A DNA stretch of 15,157 bases from JBBSTY01 sp038235385 (GCA_038235385.1 JBBSTY010000106.1:1-15157); one strand, 5' to 3'. Positions 6,793 to 14,056 are shown, numbered from the stretch's first letter. Made by a program: numbers and translations. Notes: generated by a model from the letters alone, not told the origin.

Positions 6793-6798
6793 TACCCT
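6793..6798 (+). promoter_or_regulatory. -10 box of leaderless promoter for the tail-anchored protein
   Basis: TACCCT, 6 bases, then GTG at 6805. It sets the start of the gene far inside a longer open frame. Confidence 0.55.
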
Positions 6799-6804
6799 CT
6801 CGAC

Positions 6805-7464
6805 GTGGCTGGCTTCGGAGATGCGAACGACGAGCGGCGATCGGCTCACCCGCCGAGGCTCCCGACCTGGGCGGTGACCGATCGCGTCGCCGGGTCGGAC
6901 GCCGTTGCCCTTCCCGTGCGCGCCGAACCACCCGTCTCGCGCGTGCCCGAGCACCCGTTCGAGCTCGACGACCCGTTCGGTGACGGACTACTCGGTGGCT
7001 CGTCGTCGCCGTGGATCCGGCCCCCGGCCGACGACTCGGAGGTGCGGGTGGTCGACCTCGCCGATGAGTTCGACCTCACCACCGCGCAGGCCCTCGACGT
7101 CTGCGCCATTGCCCGGGTGCCGGCATCATCGGGCGCCGTCTGGCTCACCACGGAGCAGGCCGACGCCTTCCGCACCGCCGTGGCCGGGTACGACCGCACC
7201 GCGGAGGATGGCGAACCGTTCCCCTCGTGGGCGGTGCCGCCGGGTGGTCGCTCGCGCCGGCCGCTGGTGCCGCCGCCGGCGGCGCGCCCCCGGTCGGACT
7301 TCATCGGCGACCTCGGTCTCGGTTCGACGCGCGCCTCGATGCTCGACGACCTCGACGCGCCGGTCGGATCGAGCGACGCGCGTTCGGGGACCTTCGGTGT
7401 CGTCTTGTTGATCGTCGCCCTGGTCGCGATCGCGGCGCTGCTCGCGGTCCTGCTCACGCGTTGA
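6805..7464 (+). CDS. Tail-anchored membrane protein with small IF2N-like domain
   Basis: A 219-residue protein of unknown function. Residues 1-78 are proline-rich and probably disordered. Residues 79-123 (EVRVVDLADEFDLTTAQALD, then a Cys, a short linker, and WLTTEQADAFR) resemble the small helical domain at the N terminus of translation factor IF2, a fold often used for RNA, DNA or protein contact; this similarity is by eye. A second proline-rich linker follows, then one membrane helix at 197-217 at the very C terminus, ending LLTR. The helical domain would face the cytoplasm, tethered by its tail. The open frame extends upstream, but the -10 box 6 bases before this GTG marks the start. The mutase gene follows 28 bases later, so the two are probably cotranscribed. 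Confidence 0.7.
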   Translation: MAGFGDANDERRSAHPPRLPTWAVTDRVAGSDAVALPVRAEPPVSRVPEHPFELDDPFGDGLLGGSSSPWIRPPADDSEVRVVDLADEFDLTTAQALDVCAIARVPASSGAVWLTTEQADAFRTAVAGYDRTAEDGEPFPSWAVPPGGRSRRPLVPPPAARPRSDFIGDLGLGSTRASMLDDLDAPVGSSDARSGTFGVVLLIVALVAIAALLAVLLTR

Positions 7465-7492
7465 GATCGCGCCCGTTTCGTGGGAGCTGGCG

Positions 7493-9214
7493 GTGATCAG
7501 CGCACGCCTCGCCGATCGGGCGGGGGCGTGGGTGGCCGCCGATCCCGATCCCGTCACCCGTGCCGAGATCCGTTCGTTGCTCGAGGCGGCGTCCGGCCCG
7601 GGCACCGCAGGCGCGCTCGCCGCGAGCGAGCTCGAGGCGCGGTTCGCCGGGCAGCTGACGTTCGGGACCGCAGGTCTCCGGGCGGAGATGGGTGGCGGTC
7701 CGATGCGGATGAACCGACTGGTCGTGCGACGCACCGCAGCCGGTCTGGCCCGGTTCGTCGGGTCGGGTTCGGGGATCGTCATCGGGTTCGATGCCCGGCA
7801 CCGGTCATCGACGTTCGCGCTGGACTCGGCGCGGGTGCTCGCCGCCGCCGGGTGCACCGTCCACCTCTTCGACCGCCCCGTGCCCACCCCGGTGCTCGCC
7901 TTCTCGATCGCCCAGCTCGGTACCGATGCCGGAGTGATGTGCACCGCCAGCCACAACCCGATGCGCGACAACGGGTACAAGGTGTACCTGGGCGACGGCG
8001 CCCAGATCATCCCGCCGATCGATCAGGAGATCGCGGCCGCCATCGCAGCCATCGACGAGCTCGGTGGGGTTCGCCTGGCCGATCCCGACGACCTCGCCAT
8101 CCACCGGGTCGGCGACGGTGTGATCGACGCCTACATCGAGCACGCGACCGTCGCCCGCCCGTCGAGGGGCCGGGGACCGGTGATCGTCTACACCCCGCTG
8201 CACGGTGTTGGTCGGGCGGTGGCGCACGAGGTGCTGGTGCGCAGCGGCTTCACCGACATCCACGATGTCGCCGCCCAGGCTGCTCCCGATCCCGACTTCC
8301 CGACCGTCCCGTTCCCGAACCCGGAGGAGGTGGGTGCCCTCGACCTGGCCATCGGCGAGGCTCGGCGGGTGGGGGCCGATGTGGTGCTGGCCAACGACCC
8401 CGACGCCGACCGGCTCGGGGTGGCGTTGCCGGTCTCGGCGGACCGACCCGATCCGAGGGGCACCGGGTGGCGCGTGCTGTCGGGCAACGAGATCGGTGCG
8501 GTCCTCGCCGAGCACATCCTGCGCACGACCTCGGGAGCGGACCGCCTCGTGGTGTCGACGTTCGTCTCGTCGCGCCTCCTCGCCCGTCAGGCCGAGCACC
8601 ACGGGGTGCACCACGTCGAGGTCCTCACGGGCTTCAAGTGGGTCGTCCGCCCGGGTCTGGAGCACCACGACCTGCGCTTCGTGTTCGGCTACGAGGAGGC
8701 GCTCGGCTTCTCCGTCGACGCCCGCATCCACGACAAGGACGGCATCACCGCGGCGAGGGCGTTCGCCGAGCTGCTCTCGTCGCTCGACGCATCGGGCGAG
8801 TGCGTCGACGACCTCCTCGAGGAGCTGGCACGCCGACACGGCCATCACGCGACGCGTTCGTGGTCGGTCCGCTTCGAGGGCCACGATGCGGGCTCCGAGA
8901 TGGCTGCGGTCCTCGACCGGTGGCGATCCCGGCCGGTCACGACGCTCGGCGGCCGCGAGGTGGTGGCCACGACCGACCTGGCATCGGGTGGTCGGCTCCC
9001 GCCGACCGACGCGCTCGAGATCGACCTCGTGGGCGACGCACGGGTCGTGCTGCGGCCGAGCGGCACCGAGCCGAAGGTGAAGGTCTACGTCGAGGTCGTC
9101 GAACCGGTCGACGACGGTCCCCTCGGGTACCGCCGGGCCCAGGCGGCGGCCGAGGCCACCATCGACGGGCTCACCCGATCGGTTGCGGCGGCGCTCGATC
9201 TCCCGGACCCGTAG
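7493..9214 (+). CDS. Phosphoglucomutase/phosphomannomutase (alpha-D-phosphohexomutase, PgcA/PGM2 type)
   Basis: A 573-residue four-domain phosphohexomutase, the size of the PgcA/PGM2 subgroup. It interconverts hexose-1-phosphate and hexose-6-phosphate (or pentose phosphates) through a phosphoserine. FGTAGLR at 57-63 is the subgroup's opening motif. TASHNP at 151-156 carries the catalytic Ser153. DPDADR at 302-307 binds magnesium. GYEEALGF at 399-406 is the sugar-recognition loop with Glu-Glu. RPSGTEPK at 521-528 is the C-terminal phosphate clamp. All elements are present, so the enzyme should be active. GTG start with GGGAG at 7482-7486, 6 bases away. It is probably in an operon with the tail-anchored gene. 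Glycan precursor supply for the envelope genes downstream is a reasonable inference, but a 160-base gap separates them. Confidence 0.93.
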   Translation: MISARLADRAGAWVAADPDPVTRAEIRSLLEAASGPGTAGALAASELEARFAGQLTFGTAGLRAEMGGGPMRMNRLVVRRTAAGLARFVGSGSGIVIGFDARHRSSTFALDSARVLAAAGCTVHLFDRPVPTPVLAFSIAQLGTDAGVMCTASHNPMRDNGYKVYLGDGAQIIPPIDQEIAAAIAAIDELGGVRLADPDDLAIHRVGDGVIDAYIEHATVARPSRGRGPVIVYTPLHGVGRAVAHEVLVRSGFTDIHDVAAQAAPDPDFPTVPFPNPEEVGALDLAIGEARRVGADVVLANDPDADRLGVALPVSADRPDPRGTGWRVLSGNEIGAVLAEHILRTTSGADRLVVSTFVSSRLLARQAEHHGVHHVEVLTGFKWVVRPGLEHHDLRFVFGYEEALGFSVDARIHDKDGITAARAFAELLSSLDASGECVDDLLEELARRHGHHATRSWSVRFEGHDAGSEMAAVLDRWRSRPVTTLGGREVVATTDLASGGRLPPTDALEIDLVGDARVVLRPSGTEPKVKVYVEVVEPVDDGPLGYRRAQAAAEATIDGLTRSVAAALDLPDP

Positions 9215-9229
9215 GATCCGGGCGCGATC

Positions 9230-9277
9230 GGTCCCCAGGTTGGCGCCCACGCCGCGTGGACGTCCACACTGGGGTCC
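9230..9277 (+). other. Nested inverted repeats between mutase and MBOAT genes
   Basis: GGTCCCCAG (9230-9238) pairs with CTGGGGTCC (9269-9277) with one T-T mismatch. Inside it CCACG and CGTGG (9247-9259) form a small stem, which overlaps a perfect 12-bp palindrome GTGGACGTCCAC at 9256-9267. It starts 15 bases after the mutase stop. It may be a terminator, or an operator and leader for the MBOAT gene, which has no clear -10 box or ribosome binding site. The rest of this 160-base gap shows nothing more. Confidence 0.38.
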
Positions 9278-9374
9278 TCGGCCGGGCCGGCGGGGCGTGT
9301 GAAGATGAACCGTCGCGCTCGGGGTCCTCGAGTCGAAGTGCCCGTCCACCGTCCGCCCCTTCCCGTCTGGCCTG

Positions 9375-11198
9375 ATGCTCTTCCCCACGATCGATTTCGC
9401 CGTGTTCTTCGTGGTCGTGTTCACGGGGAGCTGGATGCTTCGCCCGTACGCGAAGCCGTGGCGCTGGTTCCTCGTCCTCGCGAGCTGCGTCTTCTACCTG
9501 GATCCGTTCAACCCCGTCCACACCGACGGACAGGCCTTCCTGAACATCAGCATCCCGATCCTGGTGGCCACCGTGGCCATGGGCGCGGCCACCACGGGAA
9601 TCCTCCGGGTGGGTTTCGGGTCGGTCGGTGGCCCGTCGGCGGTCACGGCGCTCGGGTCGCGGGGCCGTCGCCGTGGTGCCTCGGACCTCCTCGGCGACGC
9701 CGACGACGGATCGGCGCGACAGGTCACCACCACCCTCGTCGACGCCGATGGTTCGGGCGACGCCGTCGATGGCGCACCGCCCCGACCCGGGCCGACGGCG
9801 GCCTCGTGCATCTGGGTTCCGGCCCTCGTCGTGGTGCTGCTCGTCGCCGGCAACATCTGGCTGGGAGCGACGTTCCCCGAACGTCCCGACCGCGAGTGGC
9901 GGTTCCTCTTCCTGCTGCTCGGCGTCGCCTGGATGAACCAGGCCTTCGGCCAAGCCGTGTACGCCGCCCTCGGACCCACGCGCGAGCGCACGCCGGTGAG
10001 CCGATGGCTCGTGCGCCTGGCCGTCGTCGCCAACCTCGCGACCCTCGGCTACTTCAAGTACACGAACTGGTTCCTCGAGACCTTCCAGAAGATCGGGGTG
10101 AGCCTCGGGGTCGAGCTCCCGCTCGAGATCATCCTCCCGGTCGCCATCTCGTTCTTCACCTTCCAGGCCATCAGCTACGTCATCGACATCGGACGCGGTG
10201 AGCTGCGCCCGATCCCGCTGCTCGACTTCACCGTGTACCTCACGTTCTTCGCGCACCTCGTCGCCGGACCGATCGTGCGCGTCAAGGAGTTCGCCCCGCA
10301 GCTCGATGCCCGCGCCGACCCCCGGTACGTGCAGTCGGCCGAGGCCTTCGAGCTCATCTTCCGGGGGCTGTTCAAGAAGGTGGTGGTCTCGAGCTTCCTG
10401 GCTTCGGCCATCGTCGACCCCGTGTTCGCCAACCCCGGAGTGCACGGTCGTCTCGAGGTGCTCTTCGCCATCCTCGGCTACGCGGTCCAGATCTACGCCG
10501 ACTTCAGCGGCTACACCGACATCGCCATCGGTGTCGCCCTCCTCCTCGGCATCCGCTTCCCCCAGAACTTCGATGCGCCGTATGCCGCGATGTCGTTGCA
10601 GGCGTTCTGGCGCAAGTGGCACATGACCTTGTCGCGCTGGCTGCGCGACTACCTGTACATCCCGCTCGGTGGCAACCGGCTCGGCGACTCCCGCACCTAC
10701 GTCAACCTCTTCCTCACCATGGTCATCGGCGGCCTCTGGCACGGCGCCAACTGGACCTTCGTGGTGTGGGGCGTGATCCACGGCGCCGGGCTGGGCATCG
10801 AACGCCGCATCAAGGAGGTGTGGGCCACCCGCGAACCAATCGGGGTTCCCCTCCCGATCGTGAAGGTCCTGCAGTGGGGGACCACGTTCGCCATCGTCTG
10901 CCTGGCGTGGGTGTTCTTCCGTTCCGTCGACATCGGATCGGCGTTCTCGATGATCGGTCAGCTCGTCACCGGCACCGACGTGAGCCGGCCCGAGAGCCTG
11001 GTGACACCGCTGGTGATCATCGTCGTGGTGCTCAGCGTCGCGTCGCAGTTCGTGCCCGAGCGCATCCCCCAACAGATCACCGTCGCGTTCTCGAAGGCGC
11101 CACCGGTGCTGCAGGTGCTCGCCGGGGCGGTGGGTCTGGCCATCATCAACGTGCTCGGTCCCGAGGGCATCGCCCCCTTCATCTACTTCCAGTTCTGA
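9375..11198 (+). CDS. MBOAT-family membrane O-acyltransferase (AlgI-like)
   Basis: A 607-residue polytopic membrane protein. MLFPTIDFAVFFVVVF is the usual AlgI-type first helix. The core motif FWRKWHMTLSRWLRDYLYIP is at 411-430, with LGGNR next, and the catalytic-type histidine is His456 in GLWHGANW; His416 is the second conserved one. Such proteins pass an acyl group, normally acetyl, from the cytoplasm to a partner on the outer face that puts it on a glycan. The adjacent DUF459 gene would be that partner. The odd feature is a hydrophilic stretch at about 82-142, rich in Gly, Asp, Ala and Arg, between membrane segments where relatives usually have a short loop. The start was kept at ATG 9375 because it fits the family N terminus, although no ribosome binding site is visible. 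Confidence 0.92.
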   Translation: MLFPTIDFAVFFVVVFTGSWMLRPYAKPWRWFLVLASCVFYLDPFNPVHTDGQAFLNISIPILVATVAMGAATTGILRVGFGSVGGPSAVTALGSRGRRRGASDLLGDADDGSARQVTTTLVDADGSGDAVDGAPPRPGPTAASCIWVPALVVVLLVAGNIWLGATFPERPDREWRFLFLLLGVAWMNQAFGQAVYAALGPTRERTPVSRWLVRLAVVANLATLGYFKYTNWFLETFQKIGVSLGVELPLEIILPVAISFFTFQAISYVIDIGRGELRPIPLLDFTVYLTFFAHLVAGPIVRVKEFAPQLDARADPRYVQSAEAFELIFRGLFKKVVVSSFLASAIVDPVFANPGVHGRLEVLFAILGYAVQIYADFSGYTDIAIGVALLLGIRFPQNFDAPYAAMSLQAFWRKWHMTLSRWLRDYLYIPLGGNRLGDSRTYVNLFLTMVIGGLWHGANWTFVVWGVIHGAGLGIERRIKEVWATREPIGVPLPIVKVLQWGTTFAIVCLAWVFFRSVDIGSAFSMIGQLVTGTDVSRPESLVTPLVIIVVVLSVASQFVPERIPQQITVAFSKAPPVLQVLAGAVGLAIINVLGPEGIAPFIYFQF

Positions 11199-11220
11199 GC
11201 GCATCGAGTCCCGATGGCTG

Positions 11221-11270
11221 CCAACCCACCTCCGCCCACCGCCGCCACCCACCCGCCCACCCACCGGGCG
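11221..11270 (+). other. C-rich tract with small hairpin, MBOAT to DUF459 gap
   Basis: This part of the 114-base gap is a run of CCACC/CCCACC units with almost no G for about 45 bases, ending in a CGCCC/GGGCG stem (11254-11270). It may act as a terminator or a Rho-type unstructured C-rich site. The function is not clear. Confidence 0.3.
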
Positions 11271-11298
11271 CCGCGACCTCGCGACGCAGCGCGACCGG

Positions 11299-11304
11299 TA
11301 GCGT
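11299..11304 (+). promoter_or_regulatory. -10 box of leaderless promoter for the DUF459 gene
   Basis: TAGCGT, 8 bases, then ATG at 11313, with no Shine-Dalgarno. This suggests that the DUF459 and transpeptidase genes can be transcribed without the MBOAT gene. Confidence 0.5.
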
Positions 11305-11312
11305 TGCGATAG

Positions 11313-12722
11313 ATGGCGACCCCACCCACCTCCGGCGACCCGCGCCGCGCCCCTGAAGGTGGGGCGGCGTCGCGGACCTCTGCGGATCGATCCGAGCGCG
11401 TCCGGCGCGTGTCGACCAACCCGCGCGACCAGCGTCCGCCGAGCCGGTCGACGCGTCCCCGCCCCGCTGGAGCGTCTCCATCTCGGGCCGCCGCGCCGCG
11501 CGAACCGAGCCGGGTCGAGGACCCGCCGCTCGGCGAGTCGAGCTGGCGGTCCTTCTTCCGACCCGTGCGATCGTCCAAGGAGGGCACCATGCCCGCCGGC
11601 ATGGTGTTGATGGTGGTCGTCGTCGCCCTGGTCCTGGCCATGTTCATGAGCGCCGACGCGATCAACCGCAAGGCTTCGGGTCGGCGAGGGAACTCCGAGT
11701 GGCGCAAGACCACCGCGAGCGCCGTGGCGACGTTCAGCGACACCTTCAACCTCGACGGACCGAGCAAGACGGTCGAAGATGCGGTGGCGCCGATGCTCGG
11801 CCGTGAGAAGCGCACCACGGCCGAGAACAACCTCGACGCGCTCCTGGCCGAACAGGCCCAGCAGAGCAGTTCAGCGCCGCTGCCCACCGATCCACCCACC
11901 TTGGACGGTGTCAGCGTCCCCGCCGACGTGACCACCACCACCATCGACAACCGGCCCAAGCTGGCCACCCCGACACCGGCTGCGCCCCTCACGATGTGGG
12001 TCGGGGGCGACTCCATCAGCTACGACTTCGGCATCGCCGTGGAGAACATCGCGCTCGAGTCGAAGCTCTTCACCGTCACCCGCGACTCGCGGGCGTCCAC
12101 CGGCCTCACCCGGCCCGACTACTTCAACTGGCCCGAGAACCTGGTCCGCAACGTCATCACGGATCAGGACCCGGACATCATCATGGTGATGTTCGGCGCC
12201 AACGACGCGCAGAACATCCCGATGCCGCCGCCGATCGGCGGGTACGTCCTCGGCTCGGAGGAATGGCGGACCGAGTACCGAGATCGCGTGGGCAAGACCA
12301 TGGACCTGCTCCGCAGCCCGGCCAACGACCGGCTGGTCATGTGGGTGGGCCAGCCGATCATGGGTCCGCAGTCGGGCGTCGCGCACCTCGACCAGATCAA
12401 CTACATCTACGCGACCGAGGCGGCCAAGCGTCCTTGGGTGCAGTACTTCGACTCCTACCCGTTCTTCAGCGATGCGTCCGGGGCCTACGCCAAGTCGCTG
12501 GTCAACGCCGACGGCGGCGAGCACGTGATGCGGGCCAGCGACAACATCCACCTCAGCACCTGGGGGGCCAACCGCCTGGCCTGGGGTGTGATGAACCGGC
12601 TCGGCACCATCGTCGATCTCTCCCAGGGGCAGGTCATCCCCGATCCCGCCGACATGCCCCCGCCCGACATCGCCGAACGCACCGAGATCCCGCCCGGCGA
12701 GGGTCAGGCCCCGTACCCGTAG
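11313..12722 (+). CDS. DUF459-type SGNH hydrolase/O-acyltransferase, membrane-anchored
   Basis: A 469-residue protein. Residues 1-90 are cytoplasmic, basic, rich in Pro, Arg and Ser. One membrane helix spans about 95-113. Residues 114-225 are an extracytoplasmic helical and Thr/Pro-rich linker. The SGNH domain, about 226-430, has block I VGGDSIS with nucleophile Ser234, the conserved Gly264 in STGLTRPDYFNW, block III GAND with Asn297, and Asp410/His413 in DNIHLS. This is the DUF459 arrangement. Members next to an MBOAT are thought to be the extracellular partner that moves acetyl groups to or from polysaccharide, as AlgJ/AlgX do. The long positively charged cytoplasmic tail is unusual and could bind a partner. 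It is 18 bases from the transpeptidase gene and likely cotranscribed with it. Confidence 0.87.
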   Translation: MATPPTSGDPRRAPEGGAASRTSADRSERVRRVSTNPRDQRPPSRSTRPRPAGASPSRAAAPREPSRVEDPPLGESSWRSFFRPVRSSKEGTMPAGMVLMVVVVALVLAMFMSADAINRKASGRRGNSEWRKTTASAVATFSDTFNLDGPSKTVEDAVAPMLGREKRTTAENNLDALLAEQAQQSSSAPLPTDPPTLDGVSVPADVTTTTIDNRPKLATPTPAAPLTMWVGGDSISYDFGIAVENIALESKLFTVTRDSRASTGLTRPDYFNWPENLVRNVITDQDPDIIMVMFGANDAQNIPMPPPIGGYVLGSEEWRTEYRDRVGKTMDLLRSPANDRLVMWVGQPIMGPQSGVAHLDQINYIYATEAAKRPWVQYFDSYPFFSDASGAYAKSLVNADGGEHVMRASDNIHLSTWGANRLAWGVMNRLGTIVDLSQGQVIPDPADMPPPDIAERTEIPPGEGQAPYP

Positions 12723-12740
12723 ATCGGTGGTGAACGGCCC

Positions 12741-13682
12741 GTGTCAGATCGGTCGTCGATGACCTCGAACCGGACGCGCGTCGCCGTCGCCGTCGCGGCC
12801 GTCGCTGCCGTCGTGGTGATGGCGATCGGCGGGGTCGCGCTCGTCGTCTCGCGCGCCCAGCCGGATATCGAACCGGTCCCGGTCGTCGCGGCGGCGCCTC
12901 CGGTCACACCGGGAACCGTCGCGGTGCCACCGCCGCCACCTCCGACCACCGCCGCGCCGTACCGGTCGGTGGTGGCCACGGCCACCGTCGCCGAGCTCGA
13001 GGTCCTGGCCGATCGACCCCTCGAAGCCGGTACGGCGGATCCGCCGCCACCTCCGACCACCGTGCCGGTCGCTCCCGCACGGGTCGCGGCGATCCCGCGC
13101 GTCGGGCTGAACTCGATCGGCTCGCGCAAGACCACGACGGGTTGGGCGTTCGCCAACCCGACGCCGTTCGGTAGCCCGCTCGTGGTGGCGGTCACCGAGA
13201 TCGACGGCGACTGGGTCCAGGTGCGCATCCCGGCTCGCCCGAACAGCCAGCAGGGCTGGGTGCGCGCCTCCGACGTGGCCTTCTCCGAGTCCGAGTTCCG
13301 CATGGAGCTCACCTTGTCGGAACGCCTGTTGCGGGTGTTCCAGGGTGACGACGTCGTCGTCGAGACGCCCGTCGTGATCGGCACCGACGCGACACCCACC
13401 CCGATCGGCACCTTCTACCTCGGCGAGGTGCTCACCTCGCAACAAGCCGGCGTCGGCGGCCCCTACGGTGCCTACGGTCCGTTCATACTCGCGACCAGCG
13501 CCTACTCCGAAGCGCTCGACCTGTTCGGCGGGGGTCTGCCCGTCATCGCGTTCCACGGCACCAACCAACCGGGGCTCATCGGGAGCCAGGCCTCGAACGG
13601 GTGCGTACGGATGGCGAACGAGGTGGTCACCGAGCTGGCGGCCATGCTGCCGCCGGGCACCGTCATCACCGTGGCGGCGTGA
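12741..13682 (+). CDS. SH3-like plus YkuD L,D-transpeptidase
   Basis: A 313-residue envelope protein. A signal-anchor helix spans about 13-37. A Pro/Thr/Ala-rich linker with two PPPPPTT copies runs to about 112. An SH3b-like domain at about 120-180 ends GWVRASDVAFSE. The YkuD domain is about 186-312, with FHGTN around His272 and SNGCVRM around the catalytic Cys288 and Arg290. The usual SHGC motif is SNGC here. L,D-transpeptidases crosslink peptidoglycan 3-3 or attach proteins, acting outside the membrane. The GTG start at 12741 is 18 bases after the DUF459 stop; the ATG at 12759 is an alternative and would remove only six residues. Together with the MBOAT and DUF459 genes this forms an envelope modification block. 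Its last 17 bases overlap the convergent DCC-family gene. Confidence 0.92.
   Translation: MSDRSSMTSNRTRVAVAVAAVAAVVVMAIGGVALVVSRAQPDIEPVPVVAAAPPVTPGTVAVPPPPPPTTAAPYRSVVATATVAELEVLADRPLEAGTADPPPPPTTVPVAPARVAAIPRVGLNSIGSRKTTTGWAFANPTPFGSPLVVAVTEIDGDWVQVRIPARPNSQQGWVRASDVAFSESEFRMELTLSERLLRVFQGDDVVVETPVVIGTDATPTPIGTFYLGEVLTSQQAGVGGPYGAYGPFILATSAYSEALDLFGGGLPVIAFHGTNQPGLIGSQASNGCVRMANEVVTELAAMLPPGTVITVAA
12930..13062 (+). repeat. 22-bp direct repeat pair encoding PPPPPTT in the transpeptidase linker
   Basis: Positions 12930-12951 and 13041-13062 are identical over 22 bases. Each copy encodes a polyproline-Thr-Thr block of the linker between membrane anchor and SH3-like domain. Recombination between them would delete 111 bases, in frame. 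Confidence 0.8.
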
Positions 13683-14052
13683 CGTCGCTCGTCGTCGGGG
13701 GACCGGCTCGGTGGTCGAGCGAGCGGGCAAGCGAGCGGGCGAGTGAGGAGACGAGCGAGCAGGCGAGCGCCCCCAACCACGCGAACGGTGGCGTGAGCAG
13801 CGCCCAGCCGACGACCACGGCCGCGCCCGAGCCCATGGTGAGGGCACGGCCCAGCGCGCGGGAGCCGCGATCGACGCGACCGTAGGCATCGACCCAGAGC
13901 AGGGTGGAGGCCGCCTCGGGGGCACTCAACCCGAGGGCGCCGAGATCGTCGATCTCCTGCCATGCCACCGACGTCACAGGGACGCGGAACCGTCCGGCGG
14001 CCCGCTCGGCCATCCGCGCCGATGTCGGATCGTCGCGGTCGAAGATCAGCAC
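13666..14052 (-). CDS. DCC-family (DUF393) thiol-disulfide oxidoreductase-like protein lacking the DCC cysteines
   Basis: A 128-residue protein. From residue 24 it follows the DUF393/DCC family closely: PVTSVAWQEIDDLGALGLS, LLWVDAYGRVDRGSRALGRA and WALLTPPFAWLGALA match the usual pattern of WQ...LGL, WVD..GR...G..A and PP..WL. The N-terminal motif, normally DGDCxxC, reads DRDDPTS, so both redox cysteines are replaced (by Asp and Ser) and thiol chemistry is not expected. The C terminus, normally an R-W-V-A-x-N-R-H-type end, is replaced by SLVSSLARSLARSLDH, encoded by 12-bp repeats, then a short Pro/Thr tail. It starts at GTG, 4 bases after the queF stop, so it is likely translationally coupled. 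It overlaps the convergent transpeptidase gene by 17 bases. It may be a degenerating gene or a pseudoenzyme. Confidence 0.72.
   Translation of the reverse strand: MLIFDRDDPTSARMAERAAGRFRVPVTSVAWQEIDDLGALGLSAPEAASTLLWVDAYGRVDRGSRALGRALTMGSGAAVVVGWALLTPPFAWLGALACSLVSSLARSLARSLDHRAGPPTTSDVTPPR
13719..13766. repeat. Four 12-bp tandem repeats encoding the SL(A/V)(R/S) tail
   Basis: Consecutive 12-mers GCGAGCGGGCAA, GCGAGCGGGCGA, GTGAGGAGACGA and GCGAGCAGGCGA. Units 1, 2 and 4 differ by one or two bases; unit 3 is divergent. The unit is a multiple of three, so copies stay in frame and give four-residue repeats in the minus-strand DCC-family protein. Confidence 0.8.
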
Positions 14053-14056
14053 GTCG

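Noticed and set aside
6364..6804. Upstream extension of the tail-anchored protein frame
   Set aside because: It would overlap the VOC gene on the opposite strand and lies before the -10 box at 6793; the extra residues look like antisense translation.
9256..9267. Perfect 12-bp palindrome as a stand-alone operator
   Set aside because: Palindromes of this length are expected a few times by chance in a window this size; kept only as part of the nested structure.
7480..9375. Long plus-strand open frame overlapping the mutase gene
   Set aside because: Arg/Gly/Pro-rich out-of-frame translation; the mutase frame carries every catalytic motif.
9171..11264. Long minus-strand open frame opposite the MBOAT gene
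   Set aside because: It mirrors the MBOAT coding frame in high-GC DNA; its translation is rich in His, Arg, Asp and Gly with no family motif, and the plus-strand protein is clearly conserved.
11221..11270. CRISPR-like or variable-number repeat in the C-rich gap
   Set aside because: The CCACC units are irregular, only a few bases long and without spacers; it is simple sequence bias.
13683..13885. Plus-strand open frame over the 12-bp repeats after the transpeptidase
   Set aside because: It translates to an Ala/Ser/Glu repeat with no start signals; the minus-strand frame aligns with the DCC family through the region just before the repeats.
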